From Cytophagales bacterium (GTDB lineage Bacteria; Bacteroidota; Bacteroidia; Cytophagales; JAAEPT01), in assembly GCA_011524675.1 (NCBI GenBank), contig WTJX01000252.1:1603-7259 (forward strand): a stretch of 5,657 nucleotides of DNA, written 5' to 3'. The notes below the pieces were generated by a model. It was not told the DNA's origin and ran no database searches. It saw only the letters and a program-made list of their open reading frames with translations. The first letter of the stretch is position 1. Each line of letters starts with the position of its first letter. This document shows positions 1-5,657 of the stretch, in pieces. Position numbers and translations under genes: made by a program.

Positions 1-1
1 A

Positions 2-1750
2 GGTGAACTGAATTGGGTAATAAATGAAAATGACTTTCCTGAATGGCTTTCCATCAATCAAACAGAAGAAAATGGTATCACCACCATAGAGGTAGTCATC
101 AATAGGGCACTCTTAAATCACCAAAGTGCTAGCGACACCATTTTCATTGAAAACACTAGTAACCCAGACATGACCCTAGAAATTCCTATTGTAGTAAATA
201 ACTCTTCAACCGAGCTAATAGAAAATTCAGAAGTCAATAACTTTATCACCAAATGGATAGTAGGTGATGTAAAAACAATTCGCTTGCCACTCTATGAAAG
301 CACAACCGAAGATCCTACAGCCTATTCCTTTACCGTGGATTGGGGAGATGGAAGCATTGAAGAAGTAAGAGCCTATGACGACCCTGATGCTCAACATACT
401 TACCTTGAAGCGGGAGAAAAAACTGTAAAAATTTCTGGGACACAACTCAAAGGCTTCAATTTTTCTAAAAAACCAACATCCAAGGATTTGTTTGTCTCGG
501 TAGAACAGTGGGGAAATATTGCTTTAGGTAATGGAGAGGGCTATTTTTTAGACTGTTCAAACATAAGTACTTTTGGAGCTACAGACGCGCCTAATTTAAG
601 TGAAACAACTACGCTGAAAAAGTGCTTTGCAGATACTCGTTATAGTGGAGAATCAACAGCTTTTAATGGAAACTTATCAGCTTGGGATGTAAGTAACATC
701 ACTAACATGGATAGCGTTTTTTATTATTGTCCTTTGTTCAACGCTAACTTATCTTCCTGGGATGTCAGTAATGTAAGCTCTATGGCAAGTATGTTTGAAG
801 GAGCTGAAGTTTTCAATCAAGACATCTCTTCTTGGGACGTTAAGAATGTTACTAATATGGATTGGATGTTTTCTTTTGCATTAACTTTTGATCAAAGCCT
901 ATCTTCTTGGGATGTGAGTAAGGTAACTAGTATGGAAGGAATGTTTGCTTTTGCAGAAAATTTCAATCAAGACATTTCTTCTTGGAATGTTGGCAATGTA
1001 ACTAACATGTCCAGTATGTTTGAGGAAGCATATGTATTTAATCAAGATATTTCTGGCTGGGACGTAAGTAATGTTACTGATATGAATTGGATGTTTAGTA
1101 GTGCAATAACTTTTAACCAAGGTATTTCTAGCTGGGACGTAAGTAGGGTGACAGATATGAGTTGGATGTTTAGTGACGCTTTAGCTTTTAACCAAGATAT
1201 TTCTGGCTGGAATATAAATAATGTTACAACTATGGAGGGATTATTTTCTGGTGCTAATGCTTTTAATTATGATATTTCTGGTTGGGATATAAGTAATGTT
1301 ACAAGTACAGCCTATATGTTTAGTTGGAACACAACATTTAATCAAGATATTTCTACTTGGGATGTAAGTAACGTGACAGAAATGAGTGGAATGTTTTACA
1401 ATGCATCAGTCTTTAATCAAGACATCTCTTCTTGGAATGTTGGTAATACTACAGATATGAGCGATATGTTTAATGAAGCTAGAGCTTTTAACCAAGACAT
1501 CTCTTCATGGGATGTAAGTAAGGTTACGAATATGAATAGTATGTTTTATGGTGCGTCAGCTTTTAATCAAAACATTTCTTCTTGGGATGTAGGTAAAGTA
1601 AAATACATGTATCGCATGTTTTATGATGCTTCTGTCTTCAGTAAAGATATTTCTTCTTGGAATACGATTAACGTAACTTCTTGTACTGATTTTAATACAA
1701 GTTCTGCATTGACCACTGAGCAGTTGCCTACGCTGGGTACTTGCTTTTAG
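2..1750 (+). CDS. BspA-type DUF285 repeat surface protein with BACON-like and PKD-like domains, 5'-truncated by window edge
   Basis: This is the C-terminal 582 residues of a secreted surface protein. No stop occurs between the left edge and the ATG at 170, and the in-frame upstream sequence is protein-like, so that ATG is internal and the real start with its export signal is outside the window. Residues 1-67 (PEWLSI, then alternating strands ending LEIPIVV) resemble a BACON domain. Residues about 85-150 carry a PKD-like segment (VDWGDGS near 112, HTYLEAGEKTVKISG near 132). Residues 221-570 are 14 repeats of 25 residues of the DUF285/BspA type (Pfam PF03382). The protein ends 12 residues after the array with LGTCF, and no type IX sorting domain is visible. 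The five cysteines lie before the array, in unit 1, in unit 14 and at the end; units 2-13 have none. Such proteins are usually cell-surface or lipid-anchored and linked to adhesion, but the ligand here is unknown. The family is clear; BACON is a moderate-confidence call made by eye. Confidence 0.9.
   Translation, partial: GELNWVINENDFPEWLSINQTEENGITTIEVVINRALLNHQSASDTIFIENTSNPDMTLEIPIVVNNSSTELIENSEVNNFITKWIVGDVKTIRLPLYESTTEDPTAYSFTVDWGDGSIEEVRAYDDPDAQHTYLEAGEKTVKISGTQLKGFNFSKKPTSKDLFVSVEQWGNIALGNGEGYFLDCSNISTFGATDAPNLSETTTLKKCFADTRYSGESTAFNGNLSAWDVSNITNMDSVFYYCPLFNANLSSWDVSNVSSMASMFEGAEVFNQDISSWDVKNVTNMDWMFSFALTFDQSLSSWDVSKVTSMEGMFAFAENFNQDISSWNVGNVTNMSSMFEEAYVFNQDISGWDVSNVTDMNWMFSSAITFNQGISSWDVSRVTDMSWMFSDALAFNQDISGWNINNVTTMEGLFSGANAFNYDISGWDISNVTSTAYMFSWNTTFNQDISTWDVSNVTEMSGMFYNASVFNQDISSWNVGNTTDMSDMFNEARAFNQDISSWDVSKVTNMNSMFYGASAFNQNISSWDVGKVKYMYRMFYDASVFSKDISSWNTINVTSCTDFNTSSALTTEQLPTLGTCF
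662..1711 (+). repeat. 14 tandem 75-bp coding repeats (DUF285 units)
   Basis: Fourteen consecutive 75-bp units, each encoding 25 residues, run without a single indel; units begin at 662, 737, 812 and so on to 1637. The consensus begins FNQDISSWDVSNVTNM, followed by two variable residues, MF, and a variable tail with Ala near position 23. The Trp at position 8 is invariant. Units 1 and 14 are the most degenerate (VFYYCPL ends unit 1; unit 14 loses the MF) and look like end caps. Units differ by many synonymous and non-synonymous changes, so the array is not a recent expansion as a whole. The periodicity matches solenoid-type BspA/DUF285 arrays. Confidence 0.95.
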
Positions 1751-1761
1751 AATCTATTTGA

Positions 1762-1798
1762 AAGCGATAGTCTTTCTTTTAAAGAGAGACTATCGCTT
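1762..1798. terminator. Bidirectional hairpin between convergent genes
   Basis: Arms 1762-1776 and 1784-1798 pair over 15 bp with one G-U wobble (on the + strand) around a TTTTAAA loop. It starts 11 bp after the stop of the repeat protein gene and lies 27 bp beyond the stop of the leftward lipoprotein A gene, so it can serve both. The U-tract is poor on either strand, so termination efficiency is uncertain, but the position between two convergent stops supports the call. Confidence 0.8.
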
Positions 1799-1825
1799 CT
1801 GAATTCAAAACCTTCTATAAGTTTT

Positions 1826-2725
1826 CTATTCTTCTATCACTTCATACCTTCTGCTTTCCTCATACAGAAAAGTTAGAGCTGAGTTATAATGTCTTTTGGT
1901 AAGCATACCTTCTTCCTCGTTGTAACTAAACCTCTTAACTATTGATTTTTCTGGCTTCATCGAGTGAGTAGTTTCTGTGCCATCAGTATTATAAAAACGT
2001 CTCGAAGATTCTATTATAATGCCATTTTCATAAACGGTGGTTACAGTATCTATTCTTACCAAATTATCATAGCCAGTAGCTGCCCCTGTATATACAAAGA
2101 AAACATCTTTTGTAGTGCCATTTTCTACAGGAGCTTCATACTCCTCATACTGACTCCAAGAAGCCGTCGTAAGCCTAGCGGTGTCCTTATTTCCATCTTC
2201 ATCATAGTATAAGATATCATCTCTTGACCAAGAACCATCAGCTTTATAATGCGTAGTACTTTGCTTTAATTCATTGACGTAAATAGATTCCCTTTGAATT
2301 TGCCCGTCTTCTTCATAGTAATCTGTCATTTTGGTTAACACTTCTGCTACATCATAACTAAAGACCGTTACTTTCCCGCCGTCGTAAACTGTACATGCCG
2401 AATCTGTATAAGCTTTAAGCGTTACCTCTCCATCACTTTTTGTTCCATAATACACATAAGCTTTATAGAGTAAATTTGTATCTGCTTGACTCATCAAATA
2501 CACCGTATCCATAATGTCATCTGGCTGATCAGAAAAAGATAATTCTCCAGGTACTGTTACTTGCTCACTATATACTATCTTGTCAAGCTTATATTTGATA
2601 GATGATGATCCGTCTGTGGAAGATCCTACCGATGACGATCCGTCATCATCATTTTTCTTACATGATATCATGAGCATGCAAGTAGATAGTATGATAAGGT
2701 ATTTCGTTCTGTTTAAAATATTCAT
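1826..2725 (-). CDS. Putative surface lipoprotein, copy A of a paralogous pair
   Basis: A 299-residue lipoprotein of unknown function. Residues 1-21 form a short basic and hydrophobic signal peptide ending in the lipobox MIS before Cys22, the predicted lipidated residue. The mature protein starts CKKNDDD, matching the charged lipoprotein export signal that places lipoproteins on the outer face of the outer membrane in Bacteroidota. A Ser/Gly linker (residues 29-43) contains a ten-residue direct repeat. The rest (44-299) is rich in Tyr, Asp, Glu and Thr, with loosely repeated motifs such as YYEEDG, YYDEDGNKD, VYENG, FYNTDGT and YNEEEG. These recall YD/RHS-like or YwqK/MORN-like beta-hairpin repeats, but I cannot assign a family. 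The start is fixed by the signal peptide and by identity with the paralogue up to this ATG. No Shine-Dalgarno sequence is seen, as is common in this phylum. Overall identity to the paralogue at 3234-4121 is roughly three quarters by manual alignment, with no gap outside the linker. Confidence 0.88.
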   Translation of the reverse strand: MNILNRTKYLIILSTCMLMISCKKNDDDGSSSVGSSTDGSSSIKYKLDKIVYSEQVTVPGELSFSDQPDDIMDTVYLMSQADTNLLYKAYVYYGTKSDGEVTLKAYTDSACTVYDGGKVTVFSYDVAEVLTKMTDYYEEDGQIQRESIYVNELKQSTTHYKADGSWSRDDILYYDEDGNKDTARLTTASWSQYEEYEAPVENGTTKDVFFVYTGAATGYDNLVRIDTVTTVYENGIIIESSRRFYNTDGTETTHSMKPEKSIVKRFSYNEEEGMLTKRHYNSALTFLYEESRRYEVIEE

Positions 2726-2759
2726 AATTAAATAAAAGTTAGATATAATACATTACGTA

Positions 2760-2790
2760 TAAAAAACGTTTATAAAATTAAACTCTTTTA
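2760..2790 (-). promoter_or_regulatory. Conserved upstream block, copy A (candidate promoter/operator)
   Basis: About 30 bp, 34 bp upstream of the lipoprotein A start, that matches 4137-4167 upstream of the paralogue with one single-base gap and a few substitutions. Read on the minus strand it contains AAAAGAG, then TAATTTTA, which is 7 of 8 to the Bacteroidota -7 consensus TAnnTTTG, then AAACGTTT, a palindrome. No TTTG -33 box is seen at the proper spacing, so it may be an operator or a leader element instead. The similarity may also simply be inherited from the duplication. Confidence 0.35.
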
Positions 2791-3155
2791 TGATAAGAAC
2801 GTGCCTATTCCAAGTTCAAACGCGTTCAGTCAGAAAGATCAAAATGTTAAAACAATGTGACACAGAACATACGTAAGTATTCAACCTGTTTTGATGAGTA
2901 TTGATAGAAAACAGCTTGTAATATTATATTTTATGCTTCTCAATGAAAAAATTATTATAAACATAAAACAACAGGGAGAGGGAAGGTAAAATCTAGCCTT
3001 TACTACTTCTTTGCCAGTAGAAAAAGTAAGGGTGTGCTTAATAACATATTTATTGAAGACTTTGCTAAACCATCTTATCATCAAAGTATCGTCATGATTT
3101 ATGCTTTTCTTAGTCTAATCTTAGTATTCTGATAGGCTAAGGATATAGTATAATA
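2791..3155. other. Gene-free spacer between the two duplicated units
   Basis: I find no supportable gene, RNA or mobile element in these roughly 365 bp. The one open frame (2881-3084, minus strand, 67 codons) has low-complexity hydrophobic composition, no recognised domain and no ribosome binding site. The segment is not obviously similar to the sequence upstream of copy B. It presumably carries the upstream promoter region of lipoprotein A at its left end. Confidence 0.6.
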
Positions 3156-3192
3156 AAACAAAAGCTTTTCTTTAAAAAAAAAGCTTTTGTTT
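3156..3192 (-). terminator. Rho-independent-type terminator of lipoprotein B
   Basis: Arms 3156-3169 and 3179-3192 pair perfectly over 14 bp (AAACAAAAGCTTTT and its complement) around a 9-nt loop. On the minus strand the stem is followed by GTTTTATTAT, a usable U-rich tail. It lies 41 bp beyond the lipoprotein B stop and directly abuts CTGAATTCAA, the same arrangement as the hairpin behind copy A. Confidence 0.75.
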
Positions 3193-3200
3193 CTGAATTC

Positions 3201-3229
3201 AAGGTCTCTATAAGAAGGTCTTCTATACG
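3201..3229. repeat. Short imperfect tandem repeat in the 3' flank of lipoprotein B
   Basis: AAGGTCTCTATAAG (3201-3214) is followed directly by AAGGTCTTCTATACG (3215-3229). Copy A has only one equivalent segment, so a slippage duplication probably lengthened the 3' untranslated region here. No function is implied. Confidence 0.6.
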
Positions 3230-3233
3230 TTTT

Positions 3234-4121
3234 CTATTCTTCTATTACCTCATACCTTCTGCTTACTTCATACAGAAAAGTTAGGTCTGAGTTATAATGT
3301 TGGGTAGTAACAACACCTTCATCTTCATTATAGGTAAACCTTTTTACTCTTGACGTTTCTTCTCCCGTTGACCAAGAAGTCTGTGTCCCATCCATATTAT
3401 AAAAGCGCCTTGCAACCTCTATTTTCATTCCGTTTTCATAAACAGTAGTCAACGTATCCGTTCTTACCAATTCATCAAAACCTGTGTCTGCCCCTATATA
3501 AATATAAAAGACATCTTTTGTCGTCCCATTTTCTACAGGTGTAACATAAGTATCCAACTGAGACCAAGAACCTGTTGTAAGTCTCACAGAGTCTTTATCT
3601 CCTACTTCATTATAATAGTAAATATCATCTCTTAGCCAAGAAGCATCCTCTCTGTAAAGTGTCGTACGTTGTTTTTGCTCATTGAGATAGATAGATTCAT
3701 TTTGTATCGCCCCATCTTCTTGATAGTATTGTGTTGTAGAGATTAGCTCTTCCGAAGCATTATAGTTAAAAACAACTACGCTACCTTCGTCATAAACCGT
3801 ACAAGCTGAATCTGTATATCCTTTCAACCTTACTTCTCCATCGCTTTTTGTACCATGATATACATAAGCTTTATAGAGTAAGTTTGTATCCGCTTGACTC
3901 ATCAAATACACTGTATCCATAATATCATCTGGATGATCAGAAAAAGTTAATTCTCCAGGTACTGTTACTTGCTCACTATATACTATCTTGTCAAGCTTAT
4001 ATTTGGTAACGGAAGATGAACTTCCTGTTATTGATCCGTCATCATCATTTTTCTTACATGATGTCATAAGCATGCAAATAGATAATATGCTAAGGTATTT
4101 CGTTCTGTTTAAAATATTCAT
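3234..4121 (-). CDS. Putative surface lipoprotein, copy B of a paralogous pair
   Basis: A 295-residue lipoprotein, paralogue of the product of 1826-2725. The signal peptide ends MTS before Cys22, and the mature N-terminus CKKNDDD is identical to that of copy A, so the same surface-exposed outer-membrane location is predicted. The linker is four residues shorter than in copy A; the remainder aligns without gaps. By manual count residues 1-30 are about 90% identical, the next 82 core residues about 88% (only two changes in the first 49), and the last 174 about 66%, ending in an identical SRRYEVIEE. Tyr/Asp/Gly motifs (YYQEDG, YYNEVGDKD, VYENG, FYNMDGT, YNEDEG) recur at the same places as in copy A, which supports real structural repeats. 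Function is unknown. The gene lies 206 bp beyond the end of the sulfatase gene, same strand, with no clear terminator between them, so read-through is possible. The gap is too wide to argue for a tight operon. Confidence 0.88.
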   Translation of the reverse strand: MNILNRTKYLSILSICMLMTSCKKNDDDGSITGSSSSVTKYKLDKIVYSEQVTVPGELTFSDHPDDIMDTVYLMSQADTNLLYKAYVYHGTKSDGEVRLKGYTDSACTVYDEGSVVVFNYNASEELISTTQYYQEDGAIQNESIYLNEQKQRTTLYREDASWLRDDIYYYNEVGDKDSVRLTTGSWSQLDTYVTPVENGTTKDVFYIYIGADTGFDELVRTDTLTTVYENGMKIEVARRFYNMDGTQTSWSTGEETSRVKRFTYNEDEGVVTTQHYNSDLTFLYEVSRRYEVIEE

Positions 4122-4136
4122 ATAATTGAGGTTAGT

Positions 4137-4167
4137 TAAAAAACGTTTTAAAACTACCCTCTTTTTT
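4137..4167 (-). promoter_or_regulatory. Conserved upstream block, copy B (candidate promoter/operator)
   Basis: Counterpart of 2760-2790, here only 15 bp upstream of the start codon. On the minus strand it has AAAAGAG, TAGTTTTA (7 of 8 to TAnnTTTG) and the perfect palindrome AAAACGTTTT (4140-4149). The short distance to the ATG would give a very short leader if TAGTTTTA were the -7 element. No matching -33 box is seen. Confidence 0.35.
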
Positions 4168-4327
4168 GTTCAGAATATTTCTTTTTCATGTTAATACGAG
4201 TACAATTAAAGTACAAAACTGTGATTACAATTTCTTACAGAATATGCAGATGAATTCAACTTAGATTGACCAGCATTCATAGAAAGCGTAAAAAATAGTG
4301 ATAATAATTTATTACATAAATTGATCC

Positions 4328-5617
4328 TTATTTTCTAATCTCTTGTATCGCTTCCCTTAGGCGTACCAACGCAGCTTCTTCTTTTTTAGAAAGTTTTTTA
4401 TCTGACGAAATAAGGTTCTCTTTTTCGTAAGGGTCTGCGCTAAGGTCATATAGCTTTTCCGTACCCGAATTTAATGCTATCAATTTGTACTGCTGATCCC
4501 TTATCGCACAACCTTTCATATTGAAGTCATCACTATCTATATATACATATTCTCTATGAGACACCTTTTTACTCAGCAAAGGAAGAATACTTTTACTATC
4601 GTGTAGTCTATCCGTGCTACTTCCTGCTACTTGTGCTATGGTAGTGAACAGGTCTGTATTATTGACTAAACTATGATCCTCCCCTACTCTTTCTACCCCC
4701 TTGCCTGTCATAAAAAAAGGCATATTAATCCCTCCTTGATATAAACTACCTTTTACTTGATAGGAAGAATACGGTTTTTGTGCCACTTGCCTAGGGCTAC
4801 CATTGTCGCCTATAAAAATGATAAGCGTATTTTCTCTTTGCTCATCTGTAAGCTGTGCGAGTAAACGCCCTATTTGAAAATCCATTGCTTCTATGGCTGC
4901 CATATAATAAGGAAAAGGGTCTCCGCCTCTTTGGTACGTCCCTAACTCACCCTGTGAGTGCATGTGTGCTGGTGGTGCATGAAAAGGAGTATGCGGTGCA
5001 TTGTATGCCAACCACAAAAACCAAGGTTGCGTTTGTTTCTTGATCCATGCAATAGATAAATCGGTAAGCTTTTCGGTGATATAGTTATTCTGAAAACTTG
5101 ATGATCCATGCGCCATCAATCGCCATTGGGTATAACTCCTTGTACCCCCAGAGGTAATACCTGCAAAGTAGTCTATCCCAAAACGCTCTGGGTTAAACAT
5201 TCTATCAGAACCTGACAAATGCCATTTACCAATGAGAGCTGTAGCATATTGGTTGTTTGTCTCATCTTTGATGTATTGGTGCAATACCTTTTCGCTTTGA
5301 TCAAGTTTATCCCCAGGTCTTTTCACCCCTGTACGATAGCCATACTTTCCTGTAATGATGGATGCTCTTGTAGGTGAACAGGTAGGATTAGTCCAAAAAT
5401 TAGTAAAATTTAAGCCATCCCCCTTCAATTTATTGATATGCGGAGTATTCGGTTTGATGCTTCCTTCGCTAAAACCTTTCATAGCATCTTTGCCCATATC
5501 ATCGGCTATGATAAACAATATATTGGGGGAAGAAACTATTTCTTTTTGCGACTCAGCAAAGGTAAAAGGACTAGACATGAAGACTAAAAACCCAAAGGCA
5601 ACTAAATACTTGTGCAT
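4328..5617 (-). CDS. Secreted type I (S1, formylglycine-dependent) sulfatase
   Basis: A 429-residue sulfatase of the alkaline phosphatase superfamily (Pfam PF00884), expected to hydrolyse sulfate esters in the periplasm or outside the cell. Residues 1-21 form a Sec signal peptide with likely cleavage after Ala21 (FTFA/ES), which supports this start. The catalytic signature CSPTRASIITGK starts at Cys80, the residue converted to formylglycine, with Arg84. Other family active-site residues are in place: Asp39 and Asp40 (IADDMG), Lys131 and His133 (GKWHL), His209 (NAPHTPFHAP), Asp271 and Asn272 (GDNGS) and Lys289 (VKGSLYQGG). The C-terminal subdomain has the usual KLYDLSADPYEKENL. Length is normal and nothing essential is missing, so it should be active if matured by an anaerobic sulfatase-maturating enzyme, which is not in the window. 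The substrate cannot be read from the sequence; sulfated polysaccharide is plausible in a marine Bacteroidota. No SusC/SusD or glycoside hydrolase is adjacent. Only 40 bp upstream are visible: CAAAATGA at 5638-5645 is a 7-of-8 match to a -7 box on the minus strand, but its -33 partner would lie outside. Confidence 0.95.
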   Translation of the reverse strand: MHKYLVAFGFLVFMSSPFTFAESQKEIVSSPNILFIIADDMGKDAMKGFSEGSIKPNTPHINKLKGDGLNFTNFWTNPTCSPTRASIITGKYGYRTGVKRPGDKLDQSEKVLHQYIKDETNNQYATALIGKWHLSGSDRMFNPERFGIDYFAGITSGGTRSYTQWRLMAHGSSSFQNNYITEKLTDLSIAWIKKQTQPWFLWLAYNAPHTPFHAPPAHMHSQGELGTYQRGGDPFPYYMAAIEAMDFQIGRLLAQLTDEQRENTLIIFIGDNGSPRQVAQKPYSSYQVKGSLYQGGINMPFFMTGKGVERVGEDHSLVNNTDLFTTIAQVAGSSTDRLHDSKSILPLLSKKVSHREYVYIDSDDFNMKGCAIRDQQYKLIALNSGTEKLYDLSADPYEKENLISSDKKLSKKEEAALVRLREAIQEIRK

Positions 5618-5657
5618 ACACTAAATTTAAAATACTACAAAATGAATAAATAAAATC

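Larger units (their letters stand above)
1799..2790 (-). repeat. Tandem segmental duplication, copy A (about 1 kb)
   Basis: This unit holds lipoprotein gene A with its 5' block (2760-2790) and its 3' flank beginning CTGAATTCAA next to the hairpin. It corresponds in the same order and orientation to 3193-4167. No insertion sequence or target-site repeat is visible at the ends, so the duplication mechanism is not evident. Confidence 0.8.
3193..4167 (-). repeat. Tandem segmental duplication, copy B (about 1 kb)
   Basis: Second copy of the unit at 1799-2790, in the same orientation, with lipoprotein gene B, the upstream block 4137-4167 and the 3' flank starting CTGAATTCAA. The 3' flank is longer than in copy A because of a short internal tandem repeat at 3201-3229. 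Confidence 0.8.

Noticed and set aside
227..445. Minus-strand open frame of 72 codons
   Set aside because: It lies wholly inside and antisense to the repeat protein gene and has no domain or signal.
899..1120. Minus-strand open frame of 73 codons
   Set aside because: It is an antisense shadow of the 75-bp coding repeats; its own apparent repetition simply mirrors them.
662..1711. Regular 75-bp repeats considered as a CRISPR array
   Set aside because: There are no separate spacers; the repeats are contiguous, imperfect and in one open reading frame.
1964..2212. Plus-strand open frame of 82 codons
   Set aside because: It is antisense to lipoprotein A, has no start signal and no recognisable product.
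4213..4220. CAAAACTG as a -7 promoter box for lipoprotein B
   Set aside because: It is a single 7-of-8 match without a -33 partner at the right spacing and is not shared with copy A.
4289..4305. AT-only palindrome (TAATAA-type) between the sulfatase and lipoprotein B
   Set aside because: The stem has only about six A-T pairs and no U-tract, too weak to call a terminator in such AT-rich sequence.
4855..5043. Plus-strand open frame of 62 codons
   Set aside because: It is antisense to the sulfatase gene, whose active-site residues prove the minus frame is the coding one.
5355..5624. Plus-strand open frame of 89 codons
   Set aside because: It is antisense to the sulfatase N-terminal half, including the catalytic cysteine region; an ordinary shadow.
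5638..5645. CAAAATGA as a -7 promoter box for the sulfatase gene
   Set aside because: It is a 7-of-8 match only, and the -33 element would be outside the window, so it cannot be supported.

Overview
The window reads as an AT-rich stretch of a Bacteroidota chromosome, probably a free-living or marine member such as the Cytophagales/Flammeovirga group. The phylum assignment is inference from four things: a BACON-like domain plus PKD-like plus 25-residue BspA/DUF285 repeat surface protein; two lipoproteins whose mature ends start with CKKNDDD, a typical Bacteroidota lipoprotein export signal; a secreted S1-type sulfatase; and the absence of clear Shine-Dalgarno sequences. The genus cannot be settled from the sequence.

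Layout. Positions 2-1750 (+) hold the 3' part of a large surface protein gene. Its frame is open to the left edge, so the true start lies outside the window and the ATG at 170 is internal. It ends in 14 in-register 75-bp repeats. A strong hairpin at 1762-1798 separates it from three genes that all read leftwards: lipoprotein A (1826-2725), its paralogue lipoprotein B (3234-4121) and a periplasmic or secreted sulfatase (4328-5617). The two lipoprotein genes are a tandem duplication of a whole transcription unit. The upstream block, the coding region and a 3' flank ending at a hairpin all correspond between the copies. A gene-free spacer of about 365 bp (2791-3155) lies between the units.

How the genes relate. 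All four products are predicted to be exported: a repeat-rich surface protein, two probably surface-exposed lipoproteins, and a sulfatase that would remove sulfate esters from a polysaccharide or other sulfated substrate. Nothing in the sequence ties them into one pathway. There is no SusC/SusD pair, glycoside hydrolase, sulfatase-maturation enzyme or regulator here. I see no convincing new multi-gene system. The most informative observations are the mosaic conservation of the lipoprotein pair, the retained hairpin with a changed stem behind each copy, and the shared block upstream of each copy.
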